Shown piece after piece: positions 27,163 through 36,102 of a stretch of DNA of 64,000 nucleotides. Every line of letters starts with the position of its first letter. Position 1 is the first letter of the stretch. Source of the DNA: Natronosalvus caseinilyticus (GTDB lineage: Archaea > Halobacteriota > Halobacteria > Halobacteriales > Natrialbaceae); contig NZ_CP071596.1 in the NCBI RefSeq assembly GCF_017357105.1, forward strand, positions 2,604,001 through 2,668,000. The letters run 5' to 3'. Both the position numbers and the translations under genes were made by a program. The notes beneath the pieces were generated by a model that saw only the letters and a list, made by a program, of their open reading frames with translations, was not told where the DNA came from and ran no database searches.

Positions 27163-30100
27163 ATGTCATATGACAAGCCACGTCGGGACCGTAGCGAGCG
27201 GTCTCGAGAGGAACTGGATGCAGTAACCGAACGGTCGAGCGCCTTCGACGTCTCGCGGCGATCGATGCTGGCGACGACGGGCGCCGGTATTCTCGGCGGG
27301 CTCTTCTCGAGCACCGGGACGGTCGGCGCCGCGGAGTCCGACGCGCTCAACGCGAAGACCCGAACCACGATCTGGACCGACGAGATGCGAGCGAACGCCC
27401 GACGGAACATCGGCCGGTACGACTGGGCCACGAGTCAACGGGACACCGCTGTCGCGGAAGCCGACGCGCGTCTGGAACGGCTGGGCCCCGACCTCGAGAG
27501 CCTCTGGAGCCTGGTCACTGCCCAGGGAATCCCTCGCGGCGGTGGACTGGTGAACCAGCGCGAGATCCTCGGCGGCTACCACGATTCGGGCGACGACCGC
27601 CTCTGGAAGATGAAGACGGAAGTCGACAATCCGCACGGCGACGGGAAACTCACCATGCCGACGAACGACTTCGGCGCCTACCGCGAGAGCGGCCTGGACG
27701 ACCGGGGAATGTTCGATCCCGACCTGGCCGACGACTCGCTGCTGGTCAACGAGGAACACCCCGAGATGGGCGAGGGCTGGGGCGTCGACGACGGCTGGGG
27801 ATGGATCGACGAGAACGACGACCTGGGCGGCGGCGCCGGTACCAGGTGGAACTTCGTCGCCTACTACAACCACTGGCACATCTGGCGGCCGGGAGGCATT
27901 CTCGGACTCGTTCGCCGCCTCACTGACGCCTACCTCTACACCGGCGACCGGAAGTACTCGAGGGCGGGAACCGTTCTCCTCGACCGGATTGCGGACGTCT
28001 ATCCCGAAATGGACCTCACCGAGTACACGTTCACGCTCGACGGGTTCTGGAACAGCCACGGCGGCCGCCAGACGGGGAAGGTGGTCGGTGCGTTCTGGGA
28101 GTCGAACCTCATGCGGCCGATCGTCCGCTCCTACGACGCGTTCTTCCCCGGCATGGAGGACGACGACGAACTCGTCGCGTTCCTCGAGGACAGAACCGAC
28201 GAGTACCCGGGTCTGGCGGACAAGGATTCGATCGAGAAGATCCGAAAGAACATCGAGGATGGTATCCACCGCGAGATCCTGCCAGCGAACAAGGATTCGA
28301 ACATGATCGTCGCGAGCGGCGGCGGGAGCGCACTCGTGCAGGCCGCTCGCGCACTCGACGAGCCCGACGGCTACACGAAGGAGGCGATCGAGTGGGTCTT
28401 CCAGCCCGGCGACGAGTACTTCGACGGTGACGTCTGGAACGAAGAGCCCGAGAACTGGTACACTACCGGCGGAAACATCCTCACCCCGCTGGTCGACCGG
28501 GCCGACCGCGACGGGTATTTCGAAATCGAGGCGCCACACTACAACCGCATCCCACACAGCTCGGTTCGACAGGTAGCCGACTATCTCCGGGGGTACGACG
28601 CGTTCGACGGCGCGGACCTCTACCAGCACCCCAAACTCCAGCAGTCGCTCCTCCAGAACACGCATCTGCTGTTGATCGACGAGTTCACACCCCAACTCGG
28701 CGACGCACACGGCCCGTCCGCCGTCGAGTGGAGCCAGACCTCGGTCGAGGAAGGATTCAAGCTGACTGGTGAGCCGATCTTCGCCCAACTGTGGCACTAC
28801 CAGAACGGCTACTCGACCGCGGGGATCAACGGCTCCATCTTCGACGCCGAGCCCGAGGACCTCAGCGACGACGTGCAGGCGATCATCGACGCCGAGGGGC
28901 CCCTCGACCTGCCGAGCCAGAACCTCGCGGGCTACGGCTTCGCCGCGCTCCGGGACGGCGAGAACTATCTGAACCAGTCGTTCGGGACGACCTACGACAC
29001 GTCGAACCTGTTCGCCGACGCCTCTACGGAGGTCAACGATAGCTTCGACGAAGCCATTCAGTTCCAGTGCTACGAACCCGGCGAGTGGTGGACCTTCGAG
29101 TTCGACGCCGACGAAGCCGGCGAGTACGACCTCGAGATCGAATCGCTGTTCGTCGGCTCGTACGGCATCTACGACCTGTTTCTCAACGGAGAGCAGGTCG
29201 ACACCGTCGACTTCTACAGCCCTTCGTTCACCCGCGACACCATCACGTACACGGTCGACCTCGAGGCTGGCACCAACGAACTCCGCTTCGAGTGCGTCGG
29301 CAAGAACGACGAGTCGAGCAACTACCTGATGGCGCTGTACTACCTCACGGTGGTCGGCGAGGACGAACGCGAGGACTGGGAGAACGCCAAAGAACTGGGC
29401 AACGCCAAGCGCGCGTTCTGGATGTACTACGGCCGAACGGGCATCAACGCGGGCGGCAGCACCCACAATCACGGCGACGCGCTCAACCTCGGCGTGGCAG
29501 CTCACCGGCTCGAGCTCTCGCCCGACCTTGGCTACCCCGAGCGGACCGGCAACTGGCCGAAACACGACTTCACGAAGGGGACGATTAGCCACAACACCGT
29601 CACGGTCGACCGATCGCGCCAGGAGCAGCGGTGGGTCGCCACGCCGCGTCACTTCGAGGGCGAGGACGAGCGAGTGAACCTGATCGACGTGGACGCCTAC
29701 CGAGCCTACGAGCAGTGCGACGAGTACCGGCGAACGACCGCGACGATCACCGTCGACGACGAGCACTCCTACGCCGTGGACTTCTTCCGCGTCGCCGGTG
29801 GCGACGATCACGTGTTCAGCTTCCACGGACAGGTCGGCGAGACGACGGCCGAGGGCGTCGACCTCGTCCCTCAGGGTGGCGGCACCTACGCAGGTGAGGA
29901 CATCCGGAAGCCGGACTACGGCGAGGAAACCGACTACAACCGCGAAGTCGGGAGCGGTTTCAACTACCTCACGAACGTCGAACGCGACACCGATCCCGGT
30001 TCCAGCGTGGCCGTCGACTGGGACATCGAGGACTACTGGAATCATCGCGACGACGACGCCGACGGTGTCCACCTGCGGCTGACCTCCTTCGGCGACTTCG

Positions 30101-30888
30101 ACGAGGTCGCCCTCGCGGACGGCCACCCACCTGACCGGAGCGGCAATCCCGACTCCCTGCGCTACGCACTCTTGCGTCGACAGGGGAGCGGCCTCGAGAG
30201 CGACTTCGTCTCGACGATCGAGCACTACGAGGGCGAGCGCGCCGTCGAGAACGTCGAGAAGGTTTCCGTCGAGGGCGGCGACGGTCACGCCGTCAGGGTC
30301 GAACTGACGAACGGGCGCACCGACTACGTGGTCTGCGCGTTCGACGAGACCGACACGCTGACGGTCGACGACACGTTCGAGTTCAAGGGCTTCTTCGGCC
30401 TCTACTCGGTCGAAGACGGCGAGCCCGAGTACGCCTACGTCCAGGACGGAACGCGGCTCAAGCCCCTCGACGAACCCGCACTCGTCCAGGAATCGGTCAG
30501 CCGCGTGCAGGGCATCGTCGAGGACTTCACCCGCGAGATGAGCCTCGAGAACGAACTGACGATCAGAGTTGCGGGTAACGGAGGCCACCTGGAGCGCCAC
30601 GCCGGCTTCGTCTACGTCGACAACGACGACTCCGATCCGTGGCGAGGTGAACCGGACCCGACGAACCCCATCGAAGGCCGCGACCAGCGCGGCCAGGGCA
30701 ACGGTACCTACCCGATCGAAGAGGTCGGGGACAGCAACGGGAATCTGGTGACGTTCGACACTGGTCGCCAGACGTTCACCCGGGACTTCGTCGACCCCGA
30801 CCAACTCGAGGACGGCGGCTACAACTACATCATCGACGACAACGACGACGTGCAGATTCCGTTGACGTCGACCTGGTCGGCAGAGTAA
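27163..30888 (+). CDS. Giant Tat-exported heparinase II/III-like polysaccharide lyase (lyase 1)
   Basis: 1241 aa. The Tat signal is S31-R-R-S-M-L followed by a hydrophobic stretch, with cleavage likely near residue 57. Regions in order: an alpha/alpha-toroid-like domain (about 65-590) with YYNH at 234-237 and NSHGGRQTG; a carbohydrate-binding-like beta domain (about 626-731; EWWTFEFD, then YGIYDLFLNGE); then the heparinase II/III beta-sandwich region. The latter has H768-x-H770-x-D, D788 in SPDLGYP and H810 in TISHNT. Lyases of this fold cleave uronate-containing chains by beta-elimination. In heparinase II an H-x-H pair provides a catalytic His and a zinc His. The protein should act outside the cell. 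It is very closely related to lyase 2 at 39932. Exact substrate unknown; heparan-, chondroitin- or archaeal wall-like polymers are possible. Confidence 0.9.
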   Translation: MSYDKPRRDRSERSREELDAVTERSSAFDVSRRSMLATTGAGILGGLFSSTGTVGAAESDALNAKTRTTIWTDEMRANARRNIGRYDWATSQRDTAVAEADARLERLGPDLESLWSLVTAQGIPRGGGLVNQREILGGYHDSGDDRLWKMKTEVDNPHGDGKLTMPTNDFGAYRESGLDDRGMFDPDLADDSLLVNEEHPEMGEGWGVDDGWGWIDENDDLGGGAGTRWNFVAYYNHWHIWRPGGILGLVRRLTDAYLYTGDRKYSRAGTVLLDRIADVYPEMDLTEYTFTLDGFWNSHGGRQTGKVVGAFWESNLMRPIVRSYDAFFPGMEDDDELVAFLEDRTDEYPGLADKDSIEKIRKNIEDGIHREILPANKDSNMIVASGGGSALVQAARALDEPDGYTKEAIEWVFQPGDEYFDGDVWNEEPENWYTTGGNILTPLVDRADRDGYFEIEAPHYNRIPHSSVRQVADYLRGYDAFDGADLYQHPKLQQSLLQNTHLLLIDEFTPQLGDAHGPSAVEWSQTSVEEGFKLTGEPIFAQLWHYQNGYSTAGINGSIFDAEPEDLSDDVQAIIDAEGPLDLPSQNLAGYGFAALRDGENYLNQSFGTTYDTSNLFADASTEVNDSFDEAIQFQCYEPGEWWTFEFDADEAGEYDLEIESLFVGSYGIYDLFLNGEQVDTVDFYSPSFTRDTITYTVDLEAGTNELRFECVGKNDESSNYLMALYYLTVVGEDEREDWENAKELGNAKRAFWMYYGRTGINAGGSTHNHGDALNLGVAAHRLELSPDLGYPERTGNWPKHDFTKGTISHNTVTVDRSRQEQRWVATPRHFEGEDERVNLIDVDAYRAYEQCDEYRRTTATITVDDEHSYAVDFFRVAGGDDHVFSFHGQVGETTAEGVDLVPQGGGTYAGEDIRKPDYGEETDYNREVGSGFNYLTNVERDTDPGSSVAVDWDIEDYWNHRDDDADGVHLRLTSFGDFDEVALADGHPPDRSGNPDSLRYALLRRQGSGLESDFVSTIEHYEGERAVENVEKVSVEGGDGHAVRVELTNGRTDYVVCAFDETDTLTVDDTFEFKGFFGLYSVEDGEPEYAYVQDGTRLKPLDEPALVQESVSRVQGIVEDFTREMSLENELTIRVAGNGGHLERHAGFVYVDNDDSDPWRGEPDPTNPIEGRDQRGQGNGTYPIEEVGDSNGNLVTFDTGRQTFTRDFVDPDQLEDGGYNYIIDDNDDVQIPLTSTWSAE

Positions 30889-30939
30889 TCGACGTCCGCT
30901 CGATCACCGACGGGTCGATCGTCGTTACCGTCGGTCATC

Positions 30940-32166
30940 TTACCGCTCACGGAGTTCGTCGACGTGGTCTTTCACCTTTCGAATCGCGGTGGGGATCGTT
31001 CGGATTCCCTCCTCGTCGGCGAGCAACACTGGATGGCTGTAAGCGACGTTCTCCCTGCACAGTTGCTCCGCACCGGGAAGGTGCAGGTTCCAGTAGTCCG
31101 GGACGTCCGTTCCGGGTGGGAGAAGCCGCCGAACCTGATCGCGGAAGAACGCCGGTTGCTTGTAGATCGGCACTTCGTAGCCGTCGTAGACCGGCACGCC
31201 CTCGGCGCGCACTGCTTCGATGAATCGGTCGCGGCTAAGTCCACCGAACGCCTCGCCGTCGTAGCGAACGTTCTCGAGACAGTAGCCACGAGCGGTAATG
31301 CGATCGTCTCGCGGTTTGGTGTGTATCCCGTCGATCTCCTCGAATTCTGCGAGGAGCAGTTCCTCGTTCGCTTCGCGTCGTTCGTTCTCCTCGGGCAGTT
31401 TCTCGAGCTGGCCGATCGCGACGGCGGCCTGGAACGCGGACATCCGGGAGTTCGAGGCGAGTTTGTAGTGACGATATCCCGTCTCACCTTGCGAACGGCC
31501 GATATTCTGCATGACCCGGGCTCGTTCCGCGAGCACGTCGTTGTCGGTGACGACGATGCCGCCTTCGCCGCTGGGAAGTGACTTCGATTCCTGGAACGAG
31601 AACGTCCCGAACTCGCCAAAGGTGCCGACCTTCTGGCCGCGCCACTCCGATCCCTGCGCGTGGGCTGCGTCCTCGATCAGGAAGAGGTCGTGTTCCTCGA
31701 CGATCGGCAGCAACTCGTCCATGTCCATCGGATACCCCGCGAAGTGGACGCCGATAACCCCGACCGTGTCGTCGGTGATCTGCTCGCGTACCGAGTCGGG
31801 ATCGATGTTGAACGTCTCCGGGTCGGTATCGGCGAATCGCGGGATTGCCCCCACGGCGGGAACGACGCTCGCACTCGCAATGAAGGAGTAGGAGGGGACG
31901 ATCACTTCGTCGCCGGGCTCGACGCCGACGGCCCGGAGCGCCAGTTCGATCGCAACGGTCCCGTTACTGACGGCGATCGCGTGTTCGGCGTCGTGGTACG
32001 CGCCAAATTCGTTCTCGAGGCGTTCGATCCACGGGCCGCGACACCAGTCGCCGCTCTCGAACGCCTCGAGGAGATACGCTCGAGACGTCTCCGTCGGCTG
32101 TGGCCACTCCGGGATCGAGAGTGCTTCGGCTGCTTTCGGTCCGCCGTCGATGGCAAGTTCGCCCAT
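30940..32166 (-). CDS. DegT/DnrJ/EryC1/StrS-family PLP-dependent sugar aminotransferase
   Basis: 408 aa. The PLP lysine is K195 in FSFQESKSLPSGEGG, with D166 in IEDAAHAQG holding the pyridine nitrogen. The family usually transfers an amino group to a keto-sugar. Here the enzyme could interconvert keto- and amino-sugars during degradation, or make amino sugars for the cell's own polymers. The ATG at 32166 is 30 bases from the reversed TATA box, whereas the in-frame ATG at 32181 is too close to it. The gene is divergent from 32297, and the two promoters form an inverted repeat. It converges with lyase 1. No signal peptide. Confidence 0.9.
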   Translation of the reverse strand: MGELAIDGGPKAAEALSIPEWPQPTETSRAYLLEAFESGDWCRGPWIERLENEFGAYHDAEHAIAVSNGTVAIELALRAVGVEPGDEVIVPSYSFIASASVVPAVGAIPRFADTDPETFNIDPDSVREQITDDTVGVIGVHFAGYPMDMDELLPIVEEHDLFLIEDAAHAQGSEWRGQKVGTFGEFGTFSFQESKSLPSGEGGIVVTDNDVLAERARVMQNIGRSQGETGYRHYKLASNSRMSAFQAAVAIGQLEKLPEENERREANEELLLAEFEEIDGIHTKPRDDRITARGYCLENVRYDGEAFGGLSRDRFIEAVRAEGVPVYDGYEVPIYKQPAFFRDQVRRLLPPGTDVPDYWNLHLPGAEQLCRENVAYSHPVLLADEEGIRTIPTAIRKVKDHVDELRER

Positions 32167-32188
32167 AGGTAGCCCTCTCATTTCTGTG

Positions 32189-32276
32189 CCGGCATAAAGA
32201 TACCGCGACCCCGTACGACCCTGGGGTCCGAGGATTCCCGTCCTTTCGACGGACGAGGCGACTACCTTTATGCCGG
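32189..32276. promoter_or_regulatory. Divergent promoter pair inside a 14-base inverted repeat
   Basis: The left arm (32189-32202, read on minus as TATCTTTATGCCGG) and right arm (32263-32276, TACCTTTATGCCGG) match in 13 of 14 positions in inverted orientation, 60 bases apart. Each arm contains the TATA box (CTTTATG) of one flanking gene and lies about 28-30 bases from its ATG (32166 and 32297). The extension beyond the TATA core (GCCGG) suggests a shared operator controlling both genes. Confidence 0.72.
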
Positions 32277-32296
32277 TCCCCTTCGACGTTCCCGAC

Positions 32297-33460
32297 ATGC
32301 CAGCACTGTGGACCTATCCCTGGACACTCGAGCACGAGGGACTCGAGGCGGCCTGTGAACGGCTCCGCGATCACGGGATCGACGCGATCAACGTGGCCAG
32401 CCACTATCACTCGGTTCGATCGATGCAGCCCCGGTTTCCCGACGACCTGTTTCGCGCCTACGGCGGCGGCTGTTACTTCGAGCCCGGCGAACGGTTCGAC
32501 GACCTGCCGATTGAGCCGCCGGTCAACCGCGTCGGCTCGTGGGACGAACCGCTCGCGGAAGTCGTCGACGGCGCACACGATCACGGGATGGCCGTCAACG
32601 CGTGGACGGTCTGTCTCCACAACACGCGACTGGGATCGACGAACCCCGACTACCGGTTCGAGAGCGCGTTCGGCGACGCTCACGACCACTCGCTGTGCCC
32701 GTCTCACCCCGCGGTCCGGGACTACTTCGCGGCGGTCGTCAGATCGATCCGCGACCGTGGCATCGACGAGATTCAGCTCGAGTCGGTCGGGTTCCCGAGC
32801 GCGTTCCACGACCACGGATCGCAGTACGGCCACGACAAGCGCCAGACAGTGACGACGGATAGCGAATCGGTGCTCCTCTCGCAGTGTTTCTGCGACGGCT
32901 GTCGATCCACGGCCGCGTCACACCGAGTCGACCTCGAGCGAGCGCGAGAGCGCGTCCAGGACCTCGTTCGCCCCTCGCTCGCCGATCCAAACGCCTCGCT
33001 GCCACCGGTCGACGACCTTCGCGAGCAAGAACCGCTCGTGGACGACCTGCTCGAGTTCCGGGCGACCGTGATCGAGGCATTGATCGAGCGACTCGCCGCG
33101 GCGTCCGGATCGGCCCCGCTCAATTACTACGCGATGGAGGCCTACGGCCAGGCGCCAGCGGCGCTCCCCGCGGCGGGCGTCGACCTGGCACGCCTCGAGG
33201 CCCACCTCGATCGGGTGACGGCGCTGTGTTACGTCGCCGACGCGGAGACGGCCCGCGAGCGAATTGCGGCGCTCGAGCGGGTCGTCGACCGTCCGATCGA
33301 TGCCGGAATCACGCTCGATCCGGCCGTCGTCTCCGGGGCCAATCAGGTGACCGACCTCGTGGAGGGGATCCGGTCGGCGACCGACGGCCGCCTCTCGATC
33401 TATCACCACTCACTGCTGACGGAGACGCACCTCGAGTGGATCGGCGAGGCGCTCTCGTAG
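32297..33460 (+). CDS. TIM-barrel protein, possible glycoside hydrolase-like
   Basis: 387 aa, not firmly recognised. Patterns resemble sugar-active (beta/alpha)8 barrels: GIDAINVASHYHS near the start, GMAVNAWTVCLHNT, a SLCPSHPAVRDYF segment as in alpha-amylase-like putative hydrolases, and EIQLESVGF, whose Glu could be catalytic. A CFCDGC cluster near residue 197 is typical of certain uncharacterised glycosidase-like proteins. No signal peptide. The start at 32297 is set by the TATA box in the inverted repeat. The alternative ATG at 32270 lies inside that box. It is divergent from the aminotransferase and followed by the PIG-L deacetylase on the same strand after 104 bases. Possible role: intracellular sugar hydrolase or epimerase-like enzyme. 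Confidence 0.6.
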   Translation: MPALWTYPWTLEHEGLEAACERLRDHGIDAINVASHYHSVRSMQPRFPDDLFRAYGGGCYFEPGERFDDLPIEPPVNRVGSWDEPLAEVVDGAHDHGMAVNAWTVCLHNTRLGSTNPDYRFESAFGDAHDHSLCPSHPAVRDYFAAVVRSIRDRGIDEIQLESVGFPSAFHDHGSQYGHDKRQTVTTDSESVLLSQCFCDGCRSTAASHRVDLERARERVQDLVRPSLADPNASLPPVDDLREQEPLVDDLLEFRATVIEALIERLAAASGSAPLNYYAMEAYGQAPAALPAAGVDLARLEAHLDRVTALCYVADAETARERIAALERVVDRPIDAGITLDPAVVSGANQVTDLVEGIRSATDGRLSIYHHSLLTETHLEWIGEALS

Positions 33461-33564
33461 CGCGATCCGTACGTCGTCCAGGGTCGCGACCGCTCTCGGC
33501 ACCAACCACGACCTCGCTCTCGAGCGACCGGAACGTTTTCGCACCCACCGGCCGTACTGTAGCC

Positions 33565-34386
33565 ATGTCCAGACGACTGCTGGTGATCGGTGCCCACCCC
33601 GACGACCCCGACATTCGCGCCGGCGGGCTGGCGTGTTCGTGGGCGGACGCCGGCCACGACGTCCGTTTCGTCTCGATGACCGACGGCCGCGGCGGCCACC
33701 ACGAACAGCACGGGAGCGAACTCGCCGAACGACGGCGTCGGGAAGCCGCTGCGGCCGCCGACACTGCCGGAATCGAGTACCGCGTCCTCCAGAACCCGGA
33801 CGGCCTGCTCGAGCCGACCCTCGAGAACCGCGAGACGGTCATCGAACTGATCCGCGAGTACGACCCCGACCTCGTGCTGACCCACCGGACGAACGATTAC
33901 CATCCGGATCACCGGTACACCTCGCAACTGGTTCGAGACGCGGCCTACATGGTCACCGTCCCGAACGTCTGTCCGGAGACGCCGGCGCTCGATGACAATC
34001 CCGTGTTCGCGTACCTGCTCGACACGTTCGAACGACCGTACCCGTTCACGCCGGACGTCGTCGTGCCGATCGCTCCCGAACACGTCGAGTGCAAGTACGA
34101 CGCGCTCGACTGCCACGAGTCCCAGATGTACGAGTGGTTGCCGTACAACAAGGGCGAACTCGAGGGCGTTCCCGACGATCCAGACGACCGGCGCGAGTGG
34201 CTCGAGACGGATCCGATTCCGGGACTCGCGGAGATGCGCGCGACGGCCGATCGGTTCCGCGACGACCTGATCGAGCAGCACGGACCCGAACGCGGCCGGG
34301 AGATCGAGTACGCCGAGGCGTTCGAGGTGTCCGAGTACGGCGGCGACCTCACGTCGCCTCTCGCCTCGGATCTCGTGTCCCCCTGA
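33565..34386 (+). CDS. PIG-L (LmbE) family zinc N-deacetylase
   Basis: 273 aa. The zinc motif A-H-P-D-D is at residues 10-14 and the second motif H-P-D-H near 115-118, both typical of PIG-L enzymes that remove acetyl from N-acetylglucosaminyl compounds. The residue after PDD is P-D rather than the more common x-E. No signal peptide, so it acts in the cytoplasm, where it could deacetylate GlcNAc released by the GH3/GH20 enzymes. ACGTTTTCG about 30 bases upstream supports ATG 33565. The long alternative frame from 32884 is a shadow of the TIM-barrel gene. It converges with the second sulfatase. Confidence 0.88.
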   Translation: MSRRLLVIGAHPDDPDIRAGGLACSWADAGHDVRFVSMTDGRGGHHEQHGSELAERRRREAAAAADTAGIEYRVLQNPDGLLEPTLENRETVIELIREYDPDLVLTHRTNDYHPDHRYTSQLVRDAAYMVTVPNVCPETPALDDNPVFAYLLDTFERPYPFTPDVVVPIAPEHVECKYDALDCHESQMYEWLPYNKGELEGVPDDPDDRREWLETDPIPGLAEMRATADRFRDDLIEQHGPERGREIEYAEAFEVSEYGGDLTSPLASDLVSP

Positions 34387-34506
34387 TTCCGTCGGCCCTT
34401 GACTCTGAGGCCTCGAGGGGCTCGAGCACCATTTCATCTGCAATTATCACAGTGGCAAAAAATAGCCGAGAGCCGCTAGAAGCGATCGCTAATAGTACGC
34501 GAGCGG

Positions 34507-35991
34507 TCAGCCGTGTCGCTCGAGCAGCGCCGTCGCGTGCTCGCCCCGGCCCGTCCGTCGAAGGTGTTCGGCGTAGTCCTCGAGCGCGTCCCACGTGTAA
34601 TACGGCCCCTTGCCGCGGAGGACCTGCCACATCGGGTCGGTGACGGCGTTTTCGGCGCCGGGGTTGCCGCCCCGGTCGCCCCGAGCGGCCTCGAGCAGGC
34701 GGTCGTCGACCCACTGCTGGAGCGTGCTCAATCCGTCGCGGACGACATCGGGGTGCTCGTCGACGAGATTCGTCGTCTCGTGCGGGTCGTGGGCCAGGTC
34801 GAACAGCATGAGGTCCTCGAGGTCGCTCTTGTACGCGTCGTGGTAGGTCTTGATCAGCAGCCAGTCGTCCCAGCGAACGGCCCGTTGGCAGGTCCAGGTT
34901 CCCTGACTGAGCACGAGGCGTTCGCGGCCGCTTCCGTCGTCCATCCCATCGGTGACTGATTCGGCGAACGACCGCCCGTCCCAGCCCTCGGGGACGTCGC
35001 CGCCGACGAGGTCGACGAGGGTCGGCGGGAAATCGATCTGGTACCGGAATTCGTCGTCGACGCCCGGTTCGATCCCGGGGCCGCGAACGATCAGCGGGAC
35101 GTTGCAGGTCGGCTCGTCGGCCGTCTGGTGGTCACCGTAGACGTTGAGTTCGCCCAGGTTCTCGCCGTGATCGGCACTCACAACGACGAGCGTGTCCTCG
35201 AAGACGCCGGCCTCGCGCAGGAGGTCGAACAGCTTCCCGACGTGGTGGTCCATGTAGTGGACGCCCACGTCATAGCCGTCGACCATGGTCTCGAAGTCCT
35301 CGCGCGAGGCGACATCGGGGGGCATCCGGGGCGCGTCTCGCTTGTCGCCCCAGCTACACAGGTCCTGTGCGCTCTGGGCGCCGGTTCCCTGATAGTGGCG
35401 CTCGATCACGTCCCCGGTCGGCCAGTCCGGGGCGGCGTCGTCCGCGAACGGGTGGCCGTACTCGAGCGGCGTCGTGTACTCGGTGTGGGGGTCCCAGAAG
35501 TTGACGTGGAGGTACCAGTCGTCCTCGGCGGCGTGCTCGGTGAGCCAGTCGCGGGCGTAGGGGTAGACCTCGTCAGCTCGCTCCGAGCCGTTGCCGCCGG
35601 TGTCGTAGAGTTCGTCGAATCCCTCGACGACCTGCCAGGCGTCGTGGCGGGCGGGAAACGGGCTGATCATCGCCGTGTCAAGCCCCTGTTCGCCGAGAAT
35701 CGAGGCGAGCGTTCTGAAGCGTCGCGGGTAGCGTTCGCCGCGGGCGGGACCGTGTCGGCGCGGATCGGCGTTGAGCCCGCCGTGATTGATCACGCCGGTG
35801 TGGATGCCGAACCGACCGGTGTAGAACGCCGTCCTCGAGGGGAGACACGGCGCGTCGGACGCGTAAACGTTCGTGAACCGGCGCCCGTCGGCGGCGATCT
35901 CGTCGATGTTCGGTGACGTCTCCCGGTGGTAGCCGTAACACCCGAGGTGATCGAGTCGTAGCGAATCGACGTCGATGTACAGTATCCGCAT
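34507..35991 (-). CDS. Type I sulfatase (second, intracellular)
   Basis: 494 aa. The formylglycine motif is C49-L-P-S-R53 followed by TAFYTGR. DSLRLDHLGCYGY at the N terminus (metal-binding Asp), NFWDPHTEY and VVSADHGENLGE complete the family pattern. The C terminus has the usual small subdomain with FDLAHDPHE. No signal peptide. It is the last gene of a minus-strand set with the D-aminoacylase, FAH protein and SelA-like enzyme, implying that desulfation is coordinated with sugar-acid catabolism. It differs strongly from the sulfatase at 782, so the two probably act on different positions. ATG 35991 has a plausible TATTC-type box about 30 bases upstream. Upstream extension to 36075 is not needed. 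Confidence 0.93.
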   Translation of the reverse strand: MRILYIDVDSLRLDHLGCYGYHRETSPNIDEIAADGRRFTNVYASDAPCLPSRTAFYTGRFGIHTGVINHGGLNADPRRHGPARGERYPRRFRTLASILGEQGLDTAMISPFPARHDAWQVVEGFDELYDTGGNGSERADEVYPYARDWLTEHAAEDDWYLHVNFWDPHTEYTTPLEYGHPFADDAAPDWPTGDVIERHYQGTGAQSAQDLCSWGDKRDAPRMPPDVASREDFETMVDGYDVGVHYMDHHVGKLFDLLREAGVFEDTLVVVSADHGENLGELNVYGDHQTADEPTCNVPLIVRGPGIEPGVDDEFRYQIDFPPTLVDLVGGDVPEGWDGRSFAESVTDGMDDGSGRERLVLSQGTWTCQRAVRWDDWLLIKTYHDAYKSDLEDLMLFDLAHDPHETTNLVDEHPDVVRDGLSTLQQWVDDRLLEAARGDRGGNPGAENAVTDPMWQVLRGKGPYYTWDALEDYAEHLRRTGRGEHATALLERHG

Positions 35992-36102
35992 AGGGTGAGA
36001 TTCTCGTCCAGGAGAATAGGTGTTTTCGTCTATTGCCGGCTCGACGTCGTCCATCGGTGACATCGAGCCGGGCAACCCCCGAAGGTCGTCCTCGAGGTAC
36101 CC

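Noticed and set aside
27166-30804. A 1212-codon antisense open frame over lyase 1
   Set aside because: Long antisense frames are expected in GC-rich haloarchaeal DNA with third-position GC bias. Composition is Val/Leu/Arg-rich without motifs, and the sense protein has clear domains.
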